Source: Kaistia dalseonensis (GTDB lineage: Bacteria; Pseudomonadota; Alphaproteobacteria; Rhizobiales; Kaistiaceae). Taken from it: a stretch of 64,000 nucleotides of DNA. The notes beneath the pieces were generated by a model. It did no database searches, was not told where the DNA came from, and saw nothing but the letters and a program-made list of their open reading frames with translations. Below are positions 50,444-58,359 of the stretch, one piece after another (the stretch's first letter is position 1; the number at the start of each line of letters is the position of its first letter). Location: contig NZ_JAUSVO010000004.1 in assembly GCF_030814715.1 (NCBI RefSeq), forward strand, positions 640,649 to 704,648, in the 5' to 3' direction. The position numbers and the translations under genes are program-made.

Positions 50444-50935
50444 TCAGCGGGTGAGTTCGACGGCGGCACATCGGTAGAGGCCGACGCATTCATCGTGCAG
50501 GACGCCCTCGACGACATCGAGGTTCCAGCCGACCATCTCGGCGAAGCGCTCTGCCGTATAGTCCTTGAAGTTGAAGGCGAGGGTCGCGAGTTGCCTGATG
50601 TCGGCGTTGCGCGCGCCGAGCACCAGCGTGTCGATGCCCGCATTCAGCACGGCCCCGAGGCACATCGGACAGGGCTCGCAGGTCGAGTAGAAGATCGCCC
50701 CGGGAATGCGCCGCTGGCCGAGCTTGCGGGTGGCCATGCTGATCGCCAGCGTCTCGGAATGAGCCGTCGTATCCGACAGCGATACCTTCAGCGAGCGGCT
50801 GCGGACGATGATCTCGCCATCCTTCGCCACCACGGCGCCGAAGGGCTGTTCGCCCATCGCGGCGCCGGCCCTGGCCTCCTCGATGGCCACGGCCATGAAT
50901 CTCTCGTGCTCGTTCGATGAAGCCGTCTCGCTCAT
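50444..50935 (-). CDS. Zinc-dependent nucleobase/nucleoside deaminase (GuaD/TadA-like)
   Basis: 163 residues. Cytidine-deaminase-fold enzyme. Zinc ligands are H59 (TTAHSETLA, with E61 as the proton shuttle) and C89 plus C92 (TCEPCPMCLGA). The HSE in place of the usual HAE is a mild variant. The tail DECVGLYRCAAVEL resembles guanine deaminases and other free-base deaminases rather than tRNA deaminase. It would release ammonia from an amino-substituted ring. First gene of the nine-gene catabolic run, with a LysR-type dyad 72 bp upstream. Confidence 0.88.
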   Translation of the reverse strand: MSETASSNEHERFMAVAIEEARAGAAMGEQPFGAVVAKDGEIIVRSRSLKVSLSDTTAHSETLAISMATRKLGQRRIPGAIFYSTCEPCPMCLGAVLNAGIDTLVLGARNADIRQLATLAFNFKDYTAERFAEMVGWNLDVVEGVLHDECVGLYRCAAVELTR

Positions 50936-51006
50936 GGATGTCCTCGCTGTCGGGAGACCATCGCAGGCGACAGGCGGTGCGGATAGTGGGAGATTGAGGA
51001 ACCACC

Positions 51007-51025
51007 TGTTGCGCCGCGCGCAACA
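51007..51025. promoter_or_regulatory. LysR-type operator dyad (T-N11-A) upstream of catabolic operon
   Basis: TGTTGCGC-CGC-GCGCAACA, perfect 8-bp arms with a three-base centre. It contains T at 51010 and A at 51022 with eleven bases between, the LysR-type consensus inside a dyad. It lies 72 bp upstream of the deaminase start and just past the end of the LysR gene. This is the expected place for activation of the operon by that regulator. Confidence 0.6.
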
Positions 51026-51078
51026 CCGTCTCGTCAGGAGCTTCTGTCCGCGAAAGGGGGGCGGTGGGGCGGGGCGGC

Positions 51079-52011
51079 TTACTTCGCCTCGGTGGCGATC
51101 GCCTCGATCACCTTGACCAGCATGGTGGCGAGCACGGAGGCCGCCTCCGAAATCTCGCCCTTCGGCCGTGTGATCAGCATGAGCTTGCGTGGGCGCAGCT
51201 TCGGATCGCGCACCGGTACGAAGACCAACTCGCCACGCGCGATTTCGCGCTCGACGCCGACCCGTGTCTGGAGCGCGACGCCGAGGCCCCGCGTCGCGAG
51301 CTCCACCATCAGCTCGATCGAATTGGTCCGCGTCCGCTTCATGAAGCCGGTCACGGAGCCCTCGAGCGCTTCTTCCATGGAGAGGCCGAGCGTCAGGCTG
51401 CGATCGGAGAGGATGACGCGCTCGCCGGCGAGCTCGTAGAGGCGGAGCGTCTTCTGGCCGGCGAGGCGATGATCCGGCCGCACCAGCGCGCCGACGCCGA
51501 GTTCCACGCCCGTCAGGCGTTGCGCCGTGCGGGGGGCGCGCACGTCGAAGGCGACACCGATCTCGCAATCGCCATCGGCGACGGCGTTGAAGGCGGCCTG
51601 CGAATCCGCGATGCGGATATCGACCTCTATTTCGGGATAACGCTGCCAGAAATCGGCGAGCACAGCCGGCATCAGCCCGCGTGCGACGCTTTCCACGATG
51701 GCAATCCCGAAGCTGCCGCGCCTGAGGCCGCGTAATTCGCCGAGCTCGGTCACCGCGCGGCCAAGTTCGGAAACGCTGGCCTTGGCGCGGTAGAGCAGCA
51801 ACTCGCCGGCGCTGGTGAGCTTCAGCCGCTGCCGTGCGCGTTCGAACAGCGGCGTGCCCAGCTCTTCCTCCAATTGCGTCAGCACGCGGCTGATCGAAGA
51901 GGGCGCGACGTTCAGCGTCCGCGCGGCCGCGCGGATCGAGCCGAGCCGGGCGACGAGCTGGAAATAGTGAATGCGGGGCGAGACAAGACCGAGCCGTTGC
52001 GGATCCATCAT
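51079..52011 (-). CDS. LysR-family transcriptional regulator of the catabolic operon
   Basis: 310 residues. N-terminal winged helix-turn-helix (FQLVARLGSIRAAARTLNVAPSSISRVLTQLEEELG, about 17-52) then FERARQRLKLTSAG, followed by the two-lobed effector domain (about 95-300). The effector loop AVADGDCEIGVAFDVRAP suggests a small organic ligand. Same strand as the nine catabolic genes and directly upstream of them, so it is the best candidate for their inducer-responsive activator. Confidence 0.93.
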   Translation of the reverse strand: MMDPQRLGLVSPRIHYFQLVARLGSIRAAARTLNVAPSSISRVLTQLEEELGTPLFERARQRLKLTSAGELLLYRAKASVSELGRAVTELGELRGLRRGSFGIAIVESVARGLMPAVLADFWQRYPEIEVDIRIADSQAAFNAVADGDCEIGVAFDVRAPRTAQRLTGVELGVGALVRPDHRLAGQKTLRLYELAGERVILSDRSLTLGLSMEEALEGSVTGFMKRTRTNSIELMVELATRGLGVALQTRVGVEREIARGELVFVPVRDPKLRPRKLMLITRPKGEISEAASVLATMLVKVIEAIATEAK

Positions 52012-52016
52012 CGGCC

Positions 52017-52829
52017 TCAGGCGGCCCTTGCGGCGACGAGCGCCGCGAAGCGGCCCGGCGTCATGCCGAAGCGCGCCTTGAAATGGCGGGTCATGTGGCT
52101 CTGGTCGGCGAAACCGACGCGGGCCGCGATCGCCGAAAGCGGCTCGCCGGCGATGATGTGCAGCCGCGCGGCGGCGAGGCGGCGGCCGATGAGATAACGG
52201 TGCGGCGAGGTGCCTAAGGCGCGGCGGAAATGGCGGGCGATCTCGAACCGGTCGAGTTCGGCGATCCCTTCAAGGTCGGATGAAGCGATGGCGCGTTCAT
52301 ATTCGGCGTCGAGCAGGGCGCGCAGCCGCGCCATGCGCGCAACGGGCTCCGCCTGGGGCGCCATGAAGACCGGCGCATCACCACGGCGCAGCAGGATATC
52401 GGCGAGCGCTGCCACAAGCGCGTCGCGTGCGAGCGGGTCGAGCGGCTCGGGAAAGCCGTCAAAGGCGGCTTCCAGCACGGCGGCGAGCGCCTGGTCGCGC
52501 GCCACCACATCCGGCACGAAGGGCAGGGCGGTCGCGCCGCCGGCCGCGTCGCGGATCAGCCAGGGCTCGACATAGACCATGCGATAGAGAAAGCCGTCGG
52601 GCATGTCGGAATGGCCGTCATGCAACTCGTCGGGGTGCAGCACCATGCTTTCTCCGACATGGCTGACCCGCTCGTGCCCGCGATAGCGAAAGGCCTGCGC
52701 GCCGGCCATCGTCATGCCGATCGCATAGGTCTCGTGCCGGTGCGGGTCATAGGCATGGCCGGAGAACCGCGCAATGAGGCGCTGCACGCCCCCTTGCGGG
52801 GCATCCGTCGAGATGAAGTCGCGAGCCAT
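52017..52829 (-). CDS. AraC-family transcriptional regulator
   Basis: 270 residues from the ATG of MARDFISTDA (a GTG three codons earlier is also open). The AraC-binding cupin (about 1-150) holds HAYDPHRHETYAIGMTMAG and MVLHPDELHDGH. The C-terminal DNA-binding part has the LEGIAELDRFEIARHFRRAL helices and IAARVGFADQSHMTRHFKARFG, the canonical second unit. Divergent from a DUF2000 gene across 54 bp, a pairing seen in other proteobacteria (memory), implying that it controls that gene. It ends 5 bp before the LysR gene. Confidence 0.92.
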   Translation of the reverse strand: MARDFISTDAPQGGVQRLIARFSGHAYDPHRHETYAIGMTMAGAQAFRYRGHERVSHVGESMVLHPDELHDGHSDMPDGFLYRMVYVEPWLIRDAAGGATALPFVPDVVARDQALAAVLEAAFDGFPEPLDPLARDALVAALADILLRRGDAPVFMAPQAEPVARMARLRALLDAEYERAIASSDLEGIAELDRFEIARHFRRALGTSPHRYLIGRRLAAARLHIIAGEPLSAIAARVGFADQSHMTRHFKARFGMTPGRFAALVAARAA

Positions 52830-52883
52830 GCTTTGCACAAACGTTCAAGACGCCCCAGGGTTGGCCAGACTAGCCTCTTCAGC

Positions 52884-53294
52884 ATGATCTACACCACCAA
52901 GACCGCCATCATCATCCTGCACGACCTTCTCGCCTGGCAGAAGGTCAATATCACGGCCTTCCTGTCCGGCGGGCTCGTCCATGCCTTTCCCGGCATGATC
53001 GGCGAACCCTATGTGGACGGCAGCGGACGGCCCTATACCGCGCTGATCCGCGAGCCCATCTTCGTCTATGGCGCCGACGAGGCCACCATTCGCCGCACCT
53101 ATGAGCGCGCCGTCTCCCGCGAACTGCGCTTCCCGATCTATACGCGCGAGCTTTTCGCCACCACGAACGACGCCGACAACCGCGCCAGCGTGGCCGCCAC
53201 GCCCTCCGACGCGCTCGATCTCGTCGGCCTCGGCCTGCATGGCGAGCGCAAGATCGTCGACAAGGTCGTCAACGGGCTGAAACTGCTCGGTTGA
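52884..53294 (+). CDS. DUF2000 family protein
   Basis: 136 residues from the ATG of MIYTTKTAIIIL. The DUF2000 pattern is seen in KTAIIILHDLLAWQKVNITAFLSG and GRPYTALIREPIFVYGAD, followed by RRTYERAVSRELRFPIYTRELFATTNDADNR. The fold is related to peptidyl-tRNA hydrolase 2, but no activity is known. Divergent from the AraC regulator. Confidence 0.85.
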   Translation: MIYTTKTAIIILHDLLAWQKVNITAFLSGGLVHAFPGMIGEPYVDGSGRPYTALIREPIFVYGADEATIRRTYERAVSRELRFPIYTRELFATTNDADNRASVAATPSDALDLVGLGLHGERKIVDKVVNGLKLLG

Positions 53295-53480
53295 CGTCGG
53301 CGGAATATGGCGATTGTGCGGCGCAATATTGATCGACATCGCCATGTTGCTCTGCATCAAACGCATTCCAGCTATTCGATTTTTCGCAGTGCTCAAGCGC
53401 CGGGTCGTCTCGTACATTCCAATCAACAGAGCGGCGGACGAGTTGGACGCCACGACGACGAGATACGAAGGACTACGACG

Positions 53481-53633
53481 ATGGCTAACGGCCTCATCGC
53501 TTCTTACCGGAACTGGCTTAAGTTTCGCGAGACCTACAACGAGCTGAACCGGCTTTCGAACCGCGAGCTCGACGATCTGGGCATTCGCCGTGGCGATATC
53601 TCGCGCGTTGCCAAGCAGGCCGTTGCCTACTGA
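53481..53633 (+). CDS. DUF1127 small basic protein
   Basis: 50 residues. MANGLIASYRNWLKFRETYNELNRLSNRELDDLGIRRGDI contains the DUF1127 (YjiS) signature R-x-LxxLxxRxLxDIGI. These small Arg-rich proteins are widespread in alphaproteobacteria and, in Agrobacterium and Rhodobacter, are tied to RNA turnover and stress or phosphate responses. The ATG follows AAGGA. Directly downstream lie three hairpins with identical CCTCC loops, the arrangement known for the CcsR RNAs of Rhodobacter, so this gene and the RNAs probably share one transcript. Confidence 0.92.
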   Translation: MANGLIASYRNWLKFRETYNELNRLSNRELDDLGIRRGDISRVAKQAVAY

Positions 53634-53647
53634 GTTTAAAGAATTCG

Positions 53648-53766
53648 CCGGAAACGAACCTCCTCCCTCGTTTCCCGCGATCTGGCGCAAAGCGAACCTC
53701 CTCCCTCGCTGAGCGCCCCTTAAAGAAACGCCCGTCGACCTCCTCCCCGACGGGCGTTTTCTTTTG
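53648..53766 (+). ncRNA. CcsR/cuckoo-type anti-Shine-Dalgarno RNA array
   Basis: Three consecutive hairpins each present the same ten-base loop ACCTCCTCCC. Hairpin 1: GGAAACGA (53650-53657) with TCGTTTCC (53668-53675). Hairpin 2: GGCGC plus AGCGA (53684-53695) with TCGCT plus GCGCC (53706-53717), with a two-by-two internal loop. Hairpin 3: AACGCCCGTCG (53727-53737) with CGACGGGCGTT (53748-53758), followed by TTCTTTT. The CCUCC loops are complementary to ribosome binding sites and match the conserved CCUCCUCCC motif of the stress-induced CcsR RNAs that are processed from DUF1127 transcripts in Rhodobacter. The stems differ in sequence while the loop is constant, a sign of selection on the loop. 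Confidence 0.85.
53727..53765 (+). terminator. Intrinsic terminator formed by the third CcsR hairpin
   Basis: An 11-bp perfect stem AACGCCCGTCG / CGACGGGCGTT with loop ACCTCCTCCC, followed by TTCTTTT. It ends the DUF1127 transcript and also carries the third copy of the anti-Shine-Dalgarno loop. Confidence 0.9.
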
Positions 53767-53819
53767 TCTGGATTCCGGCGCTATCGACGCCGAAGCGGCC
53801 GCAATCGGGCCGATGGCCC

Positions 53820-54125
53820 TCAGTCGAGGGTGGCGAGGGTGAGCTTCGACGATTTGAGCAACGGCGCCACAGCCTCGCGCAGTGACGGCATGCGCGGGTT
53901 CTTCTCGTGCTCCGTGAAGGCAGGCTCGCTCGCATAGAGCTCGGTCAGCATCAGCTTGTTGGCGATCGGCGTGCCATTGCGCTGGATCGGCTTGATCACC
54001 TCGAAGCGCAGGCAGCCCGGCTCCTCGGCGAGCGTCAGCCGCGCATGTTCGTTGATCAGGGCGGTGAGCGCCTCTTCCTTTCCTTCAACGATCTCGTAGT
54101 CGACGATGACGGCAATCTTGGGCAT
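53820..54125 (-). CDS. Antibiotic biosynthesis monooxygenase (ABM) domain protein
   Basis: 101 residues, a single ABM ferredoxin-like domain: IAVIVDYEIVEGKEEALTALI, EEPGCLRFEVIKP, KLMLTELYASEPAFTEHEKNP. This small dimeric fold serves as quinol or haem monooxygenase, or in quorum-sensing signal processing (YgiN, LsrG). The E-Y/H pair in LTELYASEPAFTEH is typical. The substrate is unknown. The ATG follows GAGAGGAAT. It may form a unit with the upstream LysR gene on the same strand (90 bp apart). Confidence 0.85.
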   Translation of the reverse strand: MPKIAVIVDYEIVEGKEEALTALINEHARLTLAEEPGCLRFEVIKPIQRNGTPIANKLMLTELYASEPAFTEHEKNPRMPSLREAVAPLLKSSKLTLATLD

Positions 54126-54215
54126 GGGATTCCTCTCTTGTGACGGGCCGAACCTAGAACATCACGAGTATCGGTGGAAACCGCCTTTGCGTCGCCAGGG
54201 GCGATCCGAGGGGCT

Positions 54216-55109
54216 TCAGCCCTTCCTGCCGGCCACATAGGCGCCAAGCCCGGCCGTCAGATGGTCGAAGACCAGGCGAACGCGGCGGGTCGACGCGATG
54301 TCCTCGTGCATGGCGAGCCAGCAATCGAGATCGAAGCTGAATTCACCCGGCAGGATGTGGACGAGGTTCGGGTCGCGCCGCGCGACATGAACCTGGCAGA
54401 CGCCGATGCCATAGCCCGCGCGAATCGCGGCGAGTTGCATGACGTCGCTGTCGGTGCGAAGCGCGAACATCTCGCGTTCCAGCGAAAGGCCGAGGGCCTG
54501 CAGCAGCTGGACCGACATGGTCTCGTGGTCGTAGCCGATGATCGAATGCCCCGCGAGGTCCCGCAGCGACGAGGGCATGCCGGCGCGTTCGAGATAGCGC
54601 CGGTGGGCATGCAGGCCGATCTCGATGGTGCCGATCCGCCGCGCGACCAGTGCGGCCTGGGTGGGGCGAACCATGCGCACGGCAATGTCGGCCGTGCGGC
54701 GCAACAGATCCTCGTTCCGGTTCGAAGCGAGCACCTCGATGGCGATGCGCGGATGCGCCTCGCGAAATGCCGTCAGGATCGGCGGCAGCACCTCGATCGC
54801 GACGACCTCGCTGGCGGTCAGCCGCACGGAGCCACGATCCTCGCTCGCCTCGCCCGATGCCGCGCGAATGAGCGCGTCGGCGGCGCCGGCCATCGCCTCG
54901 GCATAGGGTCGGAGTTCAATCGCGGCTTCAGTCGGCGTAAGGCCCGCCTGCGACCGCGTGAACAATGCGACGCCGAGATCCTGCTCCAACTCGCTGATGT
55001 GGCGCCCGAGCGTCGGCTGCGTCAGGCGAAGGCGGCGCGCCGCAGCCGAGAGGCTGCCCTCGGTCAGCACGGCGAGAAACGAGCGGAAATGATCCCAGGA
55101 GCCAGCCAT
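54216..55109 (-). CDS. LysR-family transcriptional regulator
   Basis: 297 residues. Helix-turn-helix FLAVLTEGSLSAAARRLRLTQPTLGRHISELEQDLG (about 10-45) and LFTRSQAGLTPTEAA, then an effector-binding domain of the CrgA/YhaJ branch (VRLTASEVVAIEVLPPIL, IGLHAHRRYLERAG). Divergent from an NAD-dependent epimerase gene, which is the likely target. A near-palindrome CATAGATATATGTATG sits at its start codon. Confidence 0.92.
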   Translation of the reverse strand: MAGSWDHFRSFLAVLTEGSLSAAARRLRLTQPTLGRHISELEQDLGVALFTRSQAGLTPTEAAIELRPYAEAMAGAADALIRAASGEASEDRGSVRLTASEVVAIEVLPPILTAFREAHPRIAIEVLASNRNEDLLRRTADIAVRMVRPTQAALVARRIGTIEIGLHAHRRYLERAGMPSSLRDLAGHSIIGYDHETMSVQLLQALGLSLEREMFALRTDSDVMQLAAIRAGYGIGVCQVHVARRDPNLVHILPGEFSFDLDCWLAMHEDIASTRRVRLVFDHLTAGLGAYVAGRKG

Positions 55110-55110
55110 C

Positions 55111-55126
55111 CATAGATATATGTATG
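55111..55126. promoter_or_regulatory. AT-rich near-palindrome at the LysR start
   Basis: CATAGATATATGTATG is symmetrical in 14 of 16 positions. It lies one base upstream of the LysR start codon and 80 bp before the divergent epimerase gene. It stands out by base composition and is a candidate operator or promoter element. The T-N11-A rule is not met exactly. Confidence 0.3.
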
Positions 55127-55205
55127 GTTACTATCCGAAGTTCAACAATTTCAAAGGACGCCCGGCGGCGTCATCTTCTCCTTATCGAAATCGAGGAGAG
55201 ACATC

Positions 55206-56213
55206 ATGACGGCGAACACGATCGCGCTGGTTGTCGGCGCAACGGGTGGTATCGGTGGCGAGGTCGCGCGCGTTCTTATCGCCCGGGGTTGGCAGGTCCG
55301 TGGCCTGAGCCGCGACCCGGCGCGGGCGGCGGCCGGCAATGCCGGAATCGGCATCGAGTGGGTCAAGGGCGATGCGATGAACACGGCCGATGTGGTTGCC
55401 GCCGCGCGCGGCGCGAACCTCGTGGTCCATGGCGCCAATCCTCCCGGCTACCAGAACTGGGCGAGCCTCGCCCTGCCGATGCTGGAAAGCAGCATTGCGG
55501 CGGCGAAGGCGGCCGGCGCGCGGATCCTCTTCCCGGGCACGGTCTACAATTACGGCCCGGATGTCCGCCCGCTGGTGACAGAGACCTCGGCGCAGAACCC
55601 GACGACGCGCAAGGGCAAGATCCGCGTTGCCATGGAACAGAGGCTGCAGCGCGCGGCCGCCGAGGGCACGCCGGTGATCATCGTGCGGGCTGGCGATTTC
55701 TTCGGGCCGCGCGTCGGCAATAGCTGGTTCTCGCAGGCGATCGTCAAGGCGGGGCGGCCGATCACCTCGATCGCCTATCCCGGCGTTCCCCATATCGGTC
55801 ATGACTGGGCCTATTTGCCGGATCTGGCCGAGACCATGGTCCGCGTGGTCGAGCGCGCCGACGAACTGCCCGCCTTTGCGGGCTTCAACTTCCGCGGACA
55901 TTTCTTCGAGCGCGGCATCGAGATCGCCGAGGCGGTCCGCGACGTGGTTGGCAAGGCCGACATGCCGATCAAGCCGTTCGCCTGGTGGATCTTCTATGCC
56001 GGCGCGCCCTTTGTCGGCTTCTTCCGCGAGGTTCTGGAGATGCGCTATCTCTGGACCGAGCGGCTGGAGCTCGACAACAGCAAGCTGGTCGCCTTCCTCG
56101 GCGAGGAGCCGCACACCCCGCTCGATCAGGCGCTGCGCGATACGCTGAAGGCGCTGGGCTGTCTGCCGGGCGAACGCGCGCCGGCGCTAAAGCCCGCTGC
56201 CAGCGTGCTGTAG
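55206..56213 (+). CDS. NAD-dependent epimerase/dehydratase family protein
   Basis: 335 residues. Rossmann nucleotide site VVGATGGIGGEVAR (9-22), then HGANPPGYQNW and FPGTVYNYG with the SDR-type tyrosine, a later VRAGDFFGPR and IGHDWAYLPDLAETM. The extended SDR family acts on sugar nucleotides or other carbonyl compounds; the reaction here is not known. The ATG follows GAGGAGAG. Its last 27 bases overlap the end of the convergent coiled-coil gene. Probably controlled by the divergent LysR protein. Confidence 0.88.
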   Translation: MTANTIALVVGATGGIGGEVARVLIARGWQVRGLSRDPARAAAGNAGIGIEWVKGDAMNTADVVAAARGANLVVHGANPPGYQNWASLALPMLESSIAAAKAAGARILFPGTVYNYGPDVRPLVTETSAQNPTTRKGKIRVAMEQRLQRAAAEGTPVIIVRAGDFFGPRVGNSWFSQAIVKAGRPITSIAYPGVPHIGHDWAYLPDLAETMVRVVERADELPAFAGFNFRGHFFERGIEIAEAVRDVVGKADMPIKPFAWWIFYAGAPFVGFFREVLEMRYLWTERLELDNSKLVAFLGEEPHTPLDQALRDTLKALGCLPGERAPALKPAASVL

Positions 56214-57341
56214 GGCGCGGATACGTTCCGCCAGGCTGACCGTCGTGGCCTCGCCTGCCGGCGGCTCGTCATCGGAGCCTTTGGACGTCGAGGCGTCGGT
56301 CACGAGGCGCGGCAGGCTGGGCGGGCTGGCGAGACGGGCAACGGCGGCGCCGATCTCGATCAGCTTGCCGCGCAGCAGCGCCGTCTCGGCGTCCGAAAGC
56401 GTCGCTTCGGCAGCCTTGCGCTCGGCAGCCTCGGCTTCCAGCCTTTCGTTCCGCGCCTCGAGCTGGGAGAGGCGGGCCTCCATCTCGGCCTTGTCTTCCT
56501 TGATGGCGAGGATGCTCATGCCGGTCGCCTCCGCCTCGACCAGCCGCAGCGAAAGCTCGTCGATGCGGTTGCGCGCCGTCTGCAATTCGTCGCGCACGCC
56601 CTCGATTTCGCTGTCGCGGGCGGCGAGCTGCGCCAGCGCCGCAACGTGCTTCGCCTCGATATCGGCCGCGCGGTCGATGCTCTCCTCGGCCTTGCGCCGC
56701 TCCATGGCGAGGCCGGCGCGGATTTCCGACATTTCGGTTTCAAGGCCGGCGCGCGCCACCGCACCGACGGTCGAGGTGGTCTTCACCGCTGCGACGGCGT
56801 CGCGCAGATTGTCGAGCTCGGTATCGCGGGCGACGATTTCGAGCCGCTGCGTCTCGCGCTCGGCCACCATCTTTTCGATCGTCTCGCCGGCTTCCGTGAG
56901 CTTCGCCTCGATCTCGGCAACGCGGCGCTCGGCCTGGGCGAACTGATCCTTGGCCTTGGCAACGGCGGCATCGCGCGCCACGACGGTCTGCAGCAGCTCG
57001 TCGCGCTGCTTCTCCAGCGCAATCATGTCCTCGGCCGACATCGAGCCCTCGGCCGTCAGATGGGTGATGATCTCGCGCTTGCGGTTGATCTCGATCAGCT
57101 GCTCGGCGACCTGCTCCTCGAGCCGCTCGATCTTGACGGCCATCTGGCGCACCGAGACGGCGAAGGACGCGCGGATATGGTCCTTCTCGGCCTGGATCTC
57201 GGCATGGGTCATCGGCAGGGTCTGCTCGATCGCGCGGTGGTTCAGCCGCACGGCGCGCCGCCAGAAGGGGGGAGCGAAGATGAGCACGGCGAGGGCGGCC
57301 GACAAAAAGCCGAGCGCATAATACATCACCGCTTCAATCAC
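56187..57341 (-). CDS. Membrane-anchored long coiled-coil protein, function unknown
   Basis: 384 residues from a GTG seven bases after AGGAGG; a frame extending 12 codons upstream has no such site. One hydrophobic helix (MYYALGFLSAALAVLIFAPPFW) at the N-terminus is followed by RRAVRLNHRAIEQTLPMTHAEI and then about 280 residues of heptad-rich, Ala/Glu/Arg-rich coiled coil. A short Pro/Ser-rich tail ends SLAERIRALQHAGSGL. Proteins of this look with the LNHRAIEQ-PMTxxEI segment are common in Rhizobiales (memory) but unnamed. The layout (anchor plus cytosolic rod) suggests an organising role at the envelope. A 13-bp palindrome ATTTCGACGAAAT lies 139 bp upstream at 57480. Confidence 0.75.
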   Translation of the reverse strand: MIEAVMYYALGFLSAALAVLIFAPPFWRRAVRLNHRAIEQTLPMTHAEIQAEKDHIRASFAVSVRQMAVKIERLEEQVAEQLIEINRKREIITHLTAEGSMSAEDMIALEKQRDELLQTVVARDAAVAKAKDQFAQAERRVAEIEAKLTEAGETIEKMVAERETQRLEIVARDTELDNLRDAVAAVKTTSTVGAVARAGLETEMSEIRAGLAMERRKAEESIDRAADIEAKHVAALAQLAARDSEIEGVRDELQTARNRIDELSLRLVEAEATGMSILAIKEDKAEMEARLSQLEARNERLEAEAAERKAAEATLSDAETALLRGKLIEIGAAVARLASPPSLPRLVTDASTSKGSDDEPPAGEATTVSLAERIRALQHAGSGL

Positions 57342-57551
57342 ACCCGTTCCTCCTGAAACCCAGCCTCCTGAAGCCATGACCCGTCCGGATCATGGCGTCT
57401 GGTGCCGATCCCGGCCTGTTCCGGCCCGCCTGCGCGCCCTGTTTTCGGCGGATAGCGGCCAGAAGCCCAATCTCGCATGATTTCGACGAAATGACACCTG
57501 CGGCGCGGCCCGGACCGGCATCCTTGCGGCCGCAGCTGGCAGCTTGCCGGA

Positions 57552-58139
57552 TCAGAATGGATTCCACGTCCGCCGGTCGGTGAACTTCAGATAACCGACA
57601 TTGAATCCGAGCCGCGCGCCGACGCCGGAGACGATCGGAACGACATAGACATTGTTGCGGGACAGCACCGTCATGCCGAAGCCGGCGACGAGATAGGCCG
57701 AGCCGTTGATTCCGACGAAACGGTCATAGATCGCGCTGACCGAAGGGAGATTATAGACCAGCATCATGACGCGCGAGCCGTCGCCGCCGAAATCCCATCC
57801 GATGGACGGCCCCTGGAAAAAGACCGCATGCTGGCCGGCATTTTTGGTGTAGAGCGTGCCGTCGCCATAGCGCACGCCGGCAATGATCGCGCCGCTGCCC
57901 TGCTGGCCGAGAATATAGCCGTTCGGCAGGCCATATTGCGCAACCGCATGTTCGACGACCGAGGCGAGCCCGCCCGAGACCTCGCCGAAGAAATTGCTGC
58001 CGGCACGGACGATCTCGTCGGACGAATAGTTCTCCGAGCCCGGGGCCTGCTGCGCGCGGGCCGGCGTGGTCACGACGATCAGCGGCGCCACCAGCGCCAT
58101 CAGCGCGACCAGGAGCGGAAGTCGAAGGCGGGAGAGCAT
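57552..58139 (-). CDS. eipA: EipA, DUF1134 envelope integrity protein
   Basis: 195 residues, the usual length. A signal peptide ends near PARAQQ. The mature domain has the DUF1134 pattern: FFGEVSGGLASVVEHAVAQYG, PNGYILGQQGSGAIIAGVRYGDG, GPSIGWDFGGDGSRVMMLVYNL and GFNVGYLKFTDRRTWNPF. In Brucella and Caulobacter this small periplasmic beta-barrel protein is needed for envelope integrity and is transcriptionally linked to the CtrA cell-cycle network. It is divergent from chpT here, across 220 bp. Confidence 0.93.
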   Translation of the reverse strand: MLSRLRLPLLVALMALVAPLIVVTTPARAQQAPGSENYSSDEIVRAGSNFFGEVSGGLASVVEHAVAQYGLPNGYILGQQGSGAIIAGVRYGDGTLYTKNAGQHAVFFQGPSIGWDFGGDGSRVMMLVYNLPSVSAIYDRFVGINGSAYLVAGFGMTVLSRNNVYVVPIVSGVGARLGFNVGYLKFTDRRTWNPF

Positions 58140-58359
58140 GTCGATCGTTTCCTTCGGGTTCGTCGTTGCAGCTTCGGCGTCGCGGAGGCCGCGACAGACC
58201 GGCGCGACGAATCGACCGTGACAATGTACGGCAAAAACGGCGCGATCACGGCGTTTGGCGTTGGCGCACGGCCACCAAGGTTGGCAGATCGGGGATGCCG
58301 GTGTATCCCCGATGCGCCCTCGATCAGGGCGATTCGTGCTGTGTGGACGGGGAAGCCTC

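Noticed and set aside
53307..53345. ATGGCGAT / ATCGCCAT inverted repeat after the DUF2000 gene
   Set aside because: The loop is 23 bases and no T run follows, so it is not a convincing terminator; too weak to call an operator.
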